NCBI GenBank assembly: GCA_905372135.1
Contig: CAJPNS010000080.1
Coordinates: 1-8,386 of the forward strand
Origin: Porphyromonadaceae bacterium
GTDB taxonomy: Bacteria > Bacteroidota > Bacteroidia > Bacteroidales > Paludibacteraceae
DNA: 8,386 nucleotides
Direction: 5' to 3'
Shown: one piece after another, positions 1-6,106 of the stretch
Position numbering within the stretch: the first letter of the stretch is position 1
Layout: each line of letters begins with the position of its first letter
Program-made: the position numbers and the translations under genes
The notes under the pieces: generated by a model
Told to the model about the DNA's origin: nothing
Database searches by the model: none
Seen by the model: the letters and a program-made list of their open reading frames with translations, nothing else

Positions 1-1185
1 GACCTTACCGAGCCCGATGCAGGCTCCGACCTGCAGGCTGTTATGCTCAGAGCCTCTTTCGACGAAAAAGAGAACTGCTGGCGGCTTAACGGTGTCAAAC
101 GCTTCATCACCAACGGCGACTCCGATATTCACCTCGTACTTGCCCGTTCCGAAGAGGGTACTAAGGACGGACGCGGGCTTTCGATGTTTGTATACGACAA
201 ACGCAACGGAGGCGTAGACGTGCGTCGTATCGAGAACAAAAAGGGTATCAAAGGAGCTCCTACCTGCGAACTCGTCTATAAAAACGCAAAAGCCGAACTC
301 GTAGGCGAACGCCGTCTGGGACTTATCAAATACGTTATGTCGCTTATGAACGGTGCTCGTCTGGGTATCATAGCACAATCGACAGGACTGTCGGAAGCTG
401 CTTACCGCGAGGCGTATGCCTATGCTCTCGAACGCCGACAGTTTGGCAAAGCCATCATAGAGTTCCCGCCTGTGTACGAGATGCTCTCTCTGATACGCGC
501 CAAAACCGATGCGTCGCGTGCTATGCTGTACGAGACGGCTCGTTTTGTCGATGTCTACAAGGCTCTCGAAGATATTGCCCGCGAACGCCAGCTTACACCC
601 GAAGAGCGTCAGGAGATGAAGAAATATTCTAAGCTCTCCGATGCATTCACCCCCATGGGCAAGGGTATGGCTTCGGAGTTTGCCAACCAGAATACTTATG
701 ACTGTATTCAGATACACGGTGGCTCGGGATATATGAAAGACTATGCCTGCGAACGCCTCGCCCGCGATGCACGTATCACCAATATCTACGAGGGAACCAC
801 TCAGTTGCAGGTCATTGCGGCTATTCGCCACGTTACGACCGGCACATACCTCACTCAGATACGTACATACGAACAGGAGATATACTGCGAATGCCTCAAT
901 CCGCTCAAGCAACGTCTGATAGCTATGACTAATGTCTACGAAGAGTTGGTGGGCAAGATAGCCGAGGCTAAGAATACCGATTTGCTCGACTTTATGGCAC
1001 GTCGTCTGGTAGAGGCTGCTTCGCACTGCGTATTCGGTTATCTGCTTCTCAGAGACGCTACTATCGACGAGCAATATAAAACTTCGGCAGAAGTTTACGT
1101 TCGCTACGGCGAGGCTGAGATAGCTAAAATCAAAGCCTATATCGACAATTTCAAGATAGAGGATTTGGAGTATTACAAAAAGTAG
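1..1185 (+). CDS. Acyl-CoA dehydrogenase, 3' part (start outside window)
   Basis: This is an FAD-dependent acyl-CoA dehydrogenase that makes an alpha,beta double bond in acyl-CoA and passes electrons to electron-transfer flavoprotein. The reading frame is open from base 1, and 394 residues are visible. The family signature TEPDAGSD lies at visible residues 3-10, so about 150-190 N-terminal residues are missing. RRQFGKAI lies near residue 144 and QIHGGSGY at 237-244. YEGTTQ follows, with the catalytic-base glutamate of this family at residue 264 (codon 790-792). About 120 residues follow that site, more than in a classical 380-residue enzyme. This matches the longer type (about 570 residues) with an added helical C-terminal domain, common in Bacteroidota and often beside etfAB. 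Substrate chain length cannot be read from the sequence. The gene ends in TAG and is followed by a shared terminator. The family is certain; the exact substrate is unknown. Confidence 0.95.
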   Translation, partial: DLTEPDAGSDLQAVMLRASFDEKENCWRLNGVKRFITNGDSDIHLVLARSEEGTKDGRGLSMFVYDKRNGGVDVRRIENKKGIKGAPTCELVYKNAKAELVGERRLGLIKYVMSLMNGARLGIIAQSTGLSEAAYREAYAYALERRQFGKAIIEFPPVYEMLSLIRAKTDASRAMLYETARFVDVYKALEDIARERQLTPEERQEMKKYSKLSDAFTPMGKGMASEFANQNTYDCIQIHGGSGYMKDYACERLARDARITNIYEGTTQLQVIAAIRHVTTGTYLTQIRTYEQEIYCECLNPLKQRLIAMTNVYEELVGKIAEAKNTDLLDFMARRLVEAASHCVFGYLLLRDATIDEQYKTSAEVYVRYGEAEIAKIKAYIDNFKIEDLEYYKK

Positions 1186-1209
1186 AGTTTTTTATAAAAC
1201 GTATATAGC

Positions 1210-1246
1210 AAAAAAGACAATGTGGTAATTACATTGTCTTTTTTTT
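1210..1246. terminator. Bidirectional intrinsic terminator between convergent genes
   Basis: A perfect 14-bp inverted repeat (AAAAAAGACAATGT at 1210-1223 and its complement at 1231-1244) encloses a 7-nt loop. The A-run on the left arm and T-run on the right give a U-tract in both directions. It lies 24 bp past the acyl-CoA dehydrogenase stop and 24 bp past the stop of the opposing gene, so it probably ends both transcripts. Confidence 0.9.
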
Positions 1247-1270
1247 CGTTTGCCTGTAAACGACTGTTAT

Positions 1271-3094
1271 TTATCTCCTACTTCTGTCGCTTCCTCCTCT
1301 CGAGCTACCGCTACTGGACGACGAACTACTCGAACTGCCCGACGATGGAGTACTGCTTCTTATACTTTCCGAGCCCGAACTGCCAATACTTCTCGAGCGT
1401 GATGTCGGTGCAGAAGTATTCGTCGTACTGTTTGTAGACTCACGCGAAGATGAATACGACGAACTGCGGCGAGTATCGTTGTCTACGGTACGTCCTCTGT
1501 CGCTTCCACGACTATTACTGTTGCTTTCTACTGTCGAGCGTCGGTCTGTGGTGCCACCGTCGAGCCGTCTGCTCCGTTCGTTTGAGCGATTATCATTGTT
1601 ACGGTCCTCTATCACCACACGTCGCCTTTCAGACGAATTATCGTTTGAGCGAGTATTTGTATTGTTGTCTCTATTTTCTATTACGACTCGCCGTCTGTCC
1701 GACGATTCGTCCGTCGAGCGTCGTGAACGGTCTGCCGAGCGGGTGTTATTGTCGTTGTCTTCTATTACCACACGTCGCCTTTCCGACGAATTATCGTTTG
1801 AACGAGTATTGGTGTTGTTGTCTCTATTTTCTATTACAACCCGCCGTCTGTCCGACGATTCGTCCGTCGAGCGTCGTGAACGATCTGTCGAACGGGAGCT
1901 ATTGTCGTTGTCATCTATCACCACACGTCGCCTTTCCGACGAATTATCGTTTGAACGAGTATTGGTGTTGTTGTCTCTATTTTCTATTACGACTCGTCGT
2001 CTGTCCGACGATTCGTCCGTCGAGCGTCGTGAACGGTCTGTCGAGCGGGTGTTATTGTCGTTGTCATCTATCACCACACGTCTTTCACGCGAATCGGCAT
2101 CCGTACGGATACTGCGGTCGGGTACGCGCACATCGTCTCTGCCGATGGTATTCGGTGTGTTTGAACGACTTCTACTGTTATCTGACGGAGAGCGAACTTC
2201 ACTACGGCTGCGGTCGATTGTGCGGCTATCGGGAGTGGCTGTTCTCGAACGATTGATGTCGGGAGTACGAACATCGTTTGAGCGGTCGCGAAGAGTAGTA
2301 CCGCTACGCCCTTCCGTATAGGACGGAGCATAATTCACTCCACGACTTCTCTCTATATCTCTGCGGCTGTATACATTTGAATAAGAGGCATTACGACTCG
2401 AGAAACTTCTATCCGGATACCGTGTGTCGTAGTCTCTACGCGACATATCTCTATACACTCGCGATTCGACATAATCGTAACGCGGACGGTCTACGTATCG
2501 GTAGCTCACATAGTGATATTCAGCGTAATATCCTCTCATATAGTAGAAATAGTCGTAGTAGGGCACACAGTAGTAATGTCTGTAATACACAGGATAATAT
2601 CCCCAATAGTATGGAGAATACCACCTTACATACGAAGAACTCCAAAACCAATTGTAAATGACCGGAGTGTAAATATATACTGGCTCCACGATATAACTTC
2701 TTCCGTAAATATATGGGTCGCCTACTATCTGTATTACAGGCTTATTGCGTTTTTTCGACACAATGATAGTGGCTACATCTTGATATATATCTTCCGCTAA
2801 AACAGCTTGAATGATTATGATATGATTTTTACGGTCTTTCGACTCCAATACGCGGAGATAGTCTACTTCGCCGTCGTAGTTGAGGTCGAGGTTAGAGATA
2901 GGGTTTTTCCAATCGTTTATCATCTGTTCGAACTCTTCGAGGTTTCTTGCCTTACCGAATATTATCCCTACCGCTTTGAGGTCGAGATTGTCGCTGATAT
3001 CGTCGGTAGTAGCCTCTACGGTAACGGTCTGCTGCACAAACATCGATAGCGAAAGCACAGATGCCAATGCAAATAATAAAATACGAGGTTTCAT
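1271..3094 (-). CDS. Exported Tyr-rich / Arg-Ser-Asp-Asn repeat protein, unknown function
   Basis: This 607-residue protein has no function I can assign. Residues 1-28 look like a type I signal peptide (Lys/Arg then a hydrophobic core, likely cut near VEA); there is no lipobox Cys. Residues 40-140 form the only globular-looking part. It contains DLNYDGEVD (70-78), which resembles an EF-hand calcium loop but has Arg at position 12, followed by beta-rich IIIIQAVL and VIQIVGDPYIYG stretches. I recall a similar segment in other Bacteroidota hypothetical proteins, from memory only. Residues 128-208 hold 29 Tyr in 81 residues. From about 215 to the end it is Arg/Ser/Asp/Asn-rich and probably disordered, with three 51-residue repeats at 340-492 and a nine-serine run at 587-595. 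rdgB lies 116 bp upstream on the same strand with no clear terminator between, so co-transcription is possible. The signal peptide, single long frame and mixed-codon repeats argue that it is a real gene. An envelope or matrix role is inference. Confidence 0.85.
   Translation of the reverse strand: MKPRILLFALASVLSLSMFVQQTVTVEATTDDISDNLDLKAVGIIFGKARNLEEFEQMINDWKNPISNLDLNYDGEVDYLRVLESKDRKNHIIIIQAVLAEDIYQDVATIIVSKKRNKPVIQIVGDPYIYGRSYIVEPVYIYTPVIYNWFWSSSYVRWYSPYYWGYYPVYYRHYYCVPYYDYFYYMRGYYAEYHYVSYRYVDRPRYDYVESRVYRDMSRRDYDTRYPDRSFSSRNASYSNVYSRRDIERSRGVNYAPSYTEGRSGTTLRDRSNDVRTPDINRSRTATPDSRTIDRSRSEVRSPSDNSRSRSNTPNTIGRDDVRVPDRSIRTDADSRERRVVIDDNDNNTRSTDRSRRSTDESSDRRRVVIENRDNNTNTRSNDNSSERRRVVIDDNDNSSRSTDRSRRSTDESSDRRRVVIENRDNNTNTRSNDNSSERRRVVIEDNDNNTRSADRSRRSTDESSDRRRVVIENRDNNTNTRSNDNSSERRRVVIEDRNNDNRSNERSRRLDGGTTDRRSTVESNSNSRGSDRGRTVDNDTRRSSSYSSSRESTNSTTNTSAPTSRSRSIGSSGSESIRSSTPSSGSSSSSSSSSGSSRGGSDRSRR
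1565..2077 (-). repeat. Tandem 153-bp coding repeats (three full copies plus a partial)
   Basis: Three in-frame 153-bp units (51 codons each) lie at 1925-2077, 1772-1924 and 1619-1771, with a degenerate fourth start at 1565-1618. Pairs of units that I compared by eye differ at about 7-8 of 153 bases. Each unit has two related halves, both starting VVI[D/E]: a 28-residue half (VVIDDNDNNTRSTDRSRRST...) and a 23-residue half (VVIENRDNNTNTRSNDNSSE...). This indicates an older half-unit duplication followed by recent amplification of the double unit. The array adds 153 Arg/Asp/Asn/Ser-rich residues to the host protein. Confidence 0.95.
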
Positions 3095-3098
3095 AGCA

Positions 3099-3106
3099 CA
3101 AAAATA
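3099..3106 (-). promoter_or_regulatory. Possible -7 element (TATTTTTG) very close to the start codon
   Basis: Read on the minus strand, TATTTTTG fits the Bacteroidota TAnnTTTG pattern and is the only match in the 116-bp gap between rdgB and the Tyr-rich gene. It ends only 4 bases before the ATG, so transcription would begin at about the start codon. No convincing -33 element was found. The region is AT-rich, so a chance match is quite possible. Confidence 0.25.
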
Positions 3107-3210
3107 TTTTAATTACTAATCAGTGTTTATCTTCTTAGAATATGTCGGCCGAGAAAGGTTTAACTATCGTTTCTCTACACCTTTAACAGACAGTATTATA
3201 AGAGCGTCAG

Positions 3211-3798
3211 TTACTGCTGAGTCTTTGATTTCAAGAAATCGACTAGCTTTGCTACCGCACGGCTTCGGTGGCTTATACTGTTTTTCTCGTCGTCTGTCAT
3301 TTGAGCGAAAGTGCGGTCGTATCCTTCGGGGACGAATACCGAGTCGTAGCCGAATCCCTTGTCGCCATGCTGTTCGGTGGTGATAGTTCCTTTTACCGTA
3401 CCATCGAAAAAATGAGTCTGTCCCTCGAATATAAGGGCTATTACCGTCCTAAATGAAGCAGTGCGATTATCGATGTTTTTTAGCTTTTTCAGTAGTTTGT
3501 CGATGTTTTTCTGTGAGTTGACGGGAGTGCCGGCATATCGAGCCGAATATACTCCGGGTTCTCCGCCGAGAGCCTCTACCTCGAGCCCCGTATCATCTGC
3601 AAAACAATTCTCTCCCAAGATATTATATATGTATTTGGCTTTCATCAAAGCATTGCCTTGCAGGGTCTCGGCTGTCTCGGGTATATCGCCCGAGAAATCG
3701 GTTTGGCTCAGACCTGTAATATCGAAAAGCCCCGAAAGCATACTACTAACTTCTTGTAACTTATGGCTATTGTTGGTGGCAAATATTAGTCTGTTCAT
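3211..3798 (-). CDS. rdgB: XTP/dITP diphosphatase (RdgB/HAM1 family)
   Basis: This 195-residue enzyme hydrolyses non-canonical purine nucleoside triphosphates (dITP, XTP, dHAPTP) to monophosphate and pyrophosphate. It keeps deaminated bases out of DNA and RNA and acts in the cytoplasm. The length is normal for the family. Conserved blocks occur in order: FATNNSHKLQE (6-16) for phosphate binding, ETLQGNALMKA (44-54), FADDTGLEVEALGG (66-79) with the catalytic/metal-binding acidic pair Asp68-Asp69, PGVYSARYAG (81-90), GDKGFGYDSVF (145-155) for base recognition, and ISHRSRA (175-181). The ATG at 3796-3798 begins directly with the expected MNRLIFATNN. A possible -7 element lies just upstream, and a divergent promoter faces it. 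The next gene on the strand, 116 bp downstream, is the Tyr-rich exported protein; no functional link is apparent. Confidence 0.97.
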   Translation of the reverse strand: MNRLIFATNNSHKLQEVSSMLSGLFDITGLSQTDFSGDIPETAETLQGNALMKAKYIYNILGENCFADDTGLEVEALGGEPGVYSARYAGTPVNSQKNIDKLLKKLKNIDNRTASFRTVIALIFEGQTHFFDGTVKGTITTEQHGDKGFGYDSVFVPEGYDRTFAQMTDDEKNSISHRSRAVAKLVDFLKSKTQQ

Positions 3799-3813
3799 AA
3801 AATTATTTTTCTA

Positions 3814-3821
3814 CAAAGTTA
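3814..3821 (-). promoter_or_regulatory. Candidate -7 element for rdgB
   Basis: On the minus strand TAACTTTG matches the Bacteroidota TAnnTTTG -7 consensus, 15 bases before the rdgB ATG. This would leave a 5' leader of about 10 nt. No TTTG-like -33 element is present at the usual 19-24-nt spacing, so the call is tentative. Confidence 0.4.
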
Positions 3822-3826
3822 CTGCT

Positions 3827-3860
3827 TTTGCTATTATCAGATAAAAAAATTGTACTTTTG
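3827..3860 (+). promoter_or_regulatory. Bacteroidota-type promoter for the Wzz-like gene
   Basis: TTTG at 3827-3830 (-33) and TACTTTTG at 3853-3860 (-7) are 22 bases apart and fit the sigma-ABfr pattern. A start about 6 nt further gives a leader of about 33 nt to the ATG at 3900. The -7 block continues as TTTTGCAC, the same eight bases seen in the proposed proS promoter. Confidence 0.6.
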
Positions 3861-3899
3861 CACCAAATAGATTTTTATATATTTATAAACAAGCTCTTT

Positions 3900-4838
3900 A
3901 TGACCGACATACGAGAAATAACCCTATTGGAATTGCTGATAATAATATGGCGAAAATTGAAAAAATGCCTTTGCGAGATTTTTCGCTTTATAAAGCTAAC
4001 AGTATGCCTATCTGTAAAATACTTCTGGGTGCTGATGGCATCTATGGTGGTGTTTTTTGCTCTGGGATATGTCGCTACTTTGCCTATAATTACCAAGTAT
4101 AGAGTCGAGGGGGTGGCTACTTTCTTTACCGAAAACAGACTGGCGCTAGAAAACGAAATAAGGGTACTCAATTCGCTGAAAGAGACCAATAGCGACCTTT
4201 TCAATAAGAAATTCAATATCACTCAACAACAAAATAAATTTCTCAAAGAGATAAGGTTGCTGCCTGTTATCGACTTCTTGAACGACTCTGTACCCGACGT
4301 TATAGCGATGGAAAACAATGCTAATATAATGTCGGATACGGTAAATAGGGTAGTGCCATATATGGTTTCTGTCTGCTTCATATTCAGAGGAAATATGGAT
4401 TATAAGCCATATATGGAGGGACTAGTATCTTATCTCGACAATGTAGAGAGCCTTCGTAAAACAGATTCGATAGCTAAGGCGACGACTATCGATAAGATAA
4501 ATTTCTACAATAAAGAGATAGAGCGCTTGGAGCGTTTGTCGGAATACGATTATTTCCAAGCCGATAAAGGTGGATTGAGTCTGGACTACACTAAAAAACA
4601 GGGTATTACTATCGGTTCGTCGTCTAAAAGGCTTTATTATGAAGACCTTAAGAAACTTATAAAAGAGAGAGATTTTCTGTCGAATTACGCATCAAACAAA
4701 GACCACGTAATAAACTTTATGTCGCCAGATATGATGGTCTATTCTTTCTCTCGAATAAAGATATTAGCCGTATTTCTAATCGTCGGTCTGGCTGTGGGTA
4801 TAGTACTGGCTCATTGTGTCTACAGACGCAGACGGTAG
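3900..4838 (+). CDS. Wzz-like (chain-length-determinant type) inner-membrane protein
   Basis: This 312-residue protein has the topology of polysaccharide co-polymerases: a short cytoplasmic N-terminus, TM1 (about 42-61), a long periplasmic part with charged helical stretches, TM2 (about 286-306) and a basic tail, YRRRR. The N-terminus EITLLELLIIIWRKLKK resembles the EI-LLEL-LW motif that I recall in Bacteroidota Wzz proteins. A coiled coil is plausible around 195-265. There is no kinase domain, and no clear multi-proline PxxP segment before TM2, which typical Wzz proteins have. The frame is open from 3828, but I chose the ATG at 3900: the earlier start lies inside the -33 region and would precede the proposed transcription start. 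No glycosyltransferase or Wzy gene lies nearby, so it is an orphan. It may set O-antigen or exopolysaccharide length, or be another two-TM scaffold. The membrane topology is firm; the role is tentative. Confidence 0.75.
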   Translation: MTDIREITLLELLIIIWRKLKKCLCEIFRFIKLTVCLSVKYFWVLMASMVVFFALGYVATLPIITKYRVEGVATFFTENRLALENEIRVLNSLKETNSDLFNKKFNITQQQNKFLKEIRLLPVIDFLNDSVPDVIAMENNANIMSDTVNRVVPYMVSVCFIFRGNMDYKPYMEGLVSYLDNVESLRKTDSIAKATTIDKINFYNKEIERLERLSEYDYFQADKGGLSLDYTKKQGITIGSSSKRLYYEDLKKLIKERDFLSNYASNKDHVINFMSPDMMVYSFSRIKILAVFLIVGLAVGIVLAHCVYRRRR

Positions 4839-4865
4839 TATGTGAGTATAATGAAGGATTACGAT

Positions 4866-4899
4866 AAAGGCGGAACGTGCGTTTCGCCTTTGTTTTTTT
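4866..4899 (+). terminator. Intrinsic terminator after the Wzz-like gene
   Basis: AAAGGCG (4866-4872) pairs with CGCCTTT (4885-4891), with extra AAC/GTT pairing inside. A GTTTTTTT tract (4892-4899) follows. It starts 28 bp past the stop codon. It has no U-tract on the minus strand, so it serves the plus-strand gene only. The rest of 4900-5003 shows no gene; no clear terminator for dusB was found there. Confidence 0.85.
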
Positions 4900-5003
4900 G
4901 CTCTGCTACATACAGACAGGTCAATTGTTTTTTTTTAATACGCAATAACCAAGCTATAATCAGGTTCGCCCCTTGACGTAAACGGGTAGAGTATTGCCGT
5001 ATG

Positions 5004-5984
5004 CTAAGCAGACATTTCTTCGACACCGTCGATAAGTGCGAATAGCTCTGCCGTAGTCTCGGCTCTGAGCATCGCTATGCGGGTCTGCTTGAAGTTGGGA
5101 ATCCCCTTGAATAGGGGTGTTGCCGCTATATGTCGGCGAGAGTGAACTATCCCCTTGCGTTCGTCTGCAAGCAGGTCGATAGAGCCGAGTATATGACGTT
5201 TAAGTATCGCTTTTTTGCCCTCGAAGTCGGGTATAGGGAGGTTGGCTGCTGTCAGATGGTTTTTTATTTCGGCGAAAATCCACGGGTTGCCTATCGAGCC
5301 TCGCCCTATCATAACGGCATCGACACCATAGCGGCGGAACTTCTCTTCGGCTCCCTCGGCGGTAACGACGTCTCCATTGCCAATGATAGGAATCGATATG
5401 CGAGGGTCGTTTTTGACCTCACCTATAAGCGTCCAATCGGCTTCGCCCGTATACATCTGTGCACGCGTTCGCCCGTGTATGGTGAGTGCTGCTATGCCGC
5501 AGTCTTGAAGTTGGCGTGCGAGGGTGGTGATTATCTTCGAGTCGTTGTCCCAGCCGAGGCGTGTCTTTACCGTAACAGGCACGCTGACAGCCTTCACTAC
5601 CGCTTCCGTGATTTCGAGCATTCGTGGAATGTCGCGCAAAAGCCCTGCCCCTGCCCCTTTGGAGGCTATCTTCTTTACAGGGCATCCGAAGTTTATATCT
5701 ATGATATCGGGGTGACTACGGGCAGCTATCTTTGCCGCCTCTACCATAGTCTGAGGGTCTTTGCCATAGATTTGTATGGCGACCGGACGCTCCTCGGGCA
5801 ATATGGTGAGTTTTTGCATCGTTCGTTCGACGTAACGCACCAAAGCATCGGCACTGACGAACTCCGTATATACGAGGTCTGCCCCGAACTCCTTGCAAAT
5901 AAGCCTAAACGCAAGGTCGGTTACATCCTCCATCGGTGCCAGAAACACCGGATAGCGGTCGAACTCTATATTGCCAATCTTCAT
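5004..5984 (-). CDS. dusB: tRNA-dihydrouridine synthase (DusB type)
   Basis: This 326-residue flavoenzyme reduces uridines in the tRNA D-loop to dihydrouridine, using FMN and NADPH. The length matches DusB (about 320-330). The TIM-barrel landmarks are in order: FLAPMEDVTD (14-23), AIQIYGKDP (69-77), DINFGCPVKK (96-105) with the catalytic proton donor Cys101, VTVKTRLGW (137-145) with Lys140, LTIHGRTRAQMYTG (167-180) with His170, IIGNGDV (200-206) and MIGRGSIGNPW (225-235) for the FMN phosphate. A short helical C-terminal tRNA-binding part follows. The ATG gives the normal N-terminus with no missing residues. No TAnnTTTG motif lies in the gap before it, so it may be read through from proS, 122 bp upstream, which also concerns tRNA. 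The Dus family is certain. The DusB subclass rests on overall resemblance and on this group usually carrying a DusB-type enzyme. Confidence 0.95.
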   Translation of the reverse strand: MKIGNIEFDRYPVFLAPMEDVTDLAFRLICKEFGADLVYTEFVSADALVRYVERTMQKLTILPEERPVAIQIYGKDPQTMVEAAKIAARSHPDIIDINFGCPVKKIASKGAGAGLLRDIPRMLEITEAVVKAVSVPVTVKTRLGWDNDSKIITTLARQLQDCGIAALTIHGRTRAQMYTGEADWTLIGEVKNDPRISIPIIGNGDVVTAEGAEEKFRRYGVDAVMIGRGSIGNPWIFAEIKNHLTAANLPIPDFEGKKAILKRHILGSIDLLADERKGIVHSRRHIAATPLFKGIPNFKQTRIAMLRAETTAELFALIDGVEEMSA

Positions 5985-5986
5985 TT

Positions 5987-6103
5987 AATTAAAAATTACG
6001 AGTTACGAATTACGTCCATCAAATGCGGAGCAAACTTTGCTATTAAGTTCGGCTCTACCCTCGCTTACTCGCAAAATTTGCTTCGCACTGCCGGTCGTAA
6101 TTG
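5987..6103. repeat. Intergenic inverted-repeat element between proS and dusB
   Basis: The gap is almost filled by paired sequences. AATTACGA (5994-6001) is complementary to TCGTAATT (6095-6102). TGCGGAGCAAA (6024-6034) pairs along 11 positions with TTTGCTTCGCA (6077-6087), with one G-T wobble. Each inner arm overlaps a small palindrome of its own (AGCAAACTTTGCT, GCAAAATTTGC). The left end also has three tandem heptamers, ATTACGA GTTACGA ATTACGT (5995-6015). It could be a dispersed intergenic repeat, a small non-autonomous element, or a folded leader of dusB. There is no U-tract typical of an intrinsic terminator. Confidence 0.55.
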
Positions 6104-6106
6104 ATT

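Noticed and set aside
1619..2077. CRISPR-like array
   Set aside because: The 153-bp units are contiguous, in frame and wholly coding. There is no repeat/unique-spacer alternation.
1450..2321. Two long overlapping plus-strand open frames (268 and 280 codons) opposite the repeat array
   Set aside because: They are kept open by the Arg/Ser/Asp/Asn codon composition of the minus-strand repeats. They lack a promoter or sensible domains, whereas the minus frame has a signal peptide and a globular N-terminus.
3095..3210. AAAGGT...ACCTTT pairing downstream of rdgB as a terminator
   Set aside because: Only six pairs with a long loop and no U-tract; too weak to call.
3828..3899. Earlier ATG (3828) as the start of the Wzz-like gene
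   Set aside because: It lies within the predicted -33 element and ahead of the predicted transcript start. The extra 24 residues are hydrophobic noise unlike the expected EI-LLEL N-terminus.
4940..5003. Inverted repeat GCAATA...TATTGC as a dusB terminator
   Set aside because: The arms are short with a loop of about 45 nt, and no U-tract follows on the minus strand.
5130..6104. 324-codon plus-strand open frame opposite dusB
   Set aside because: It lies antisense to a fully conserved dusB, and its translation shows no family signature. It is a shadow of dusB codon use.
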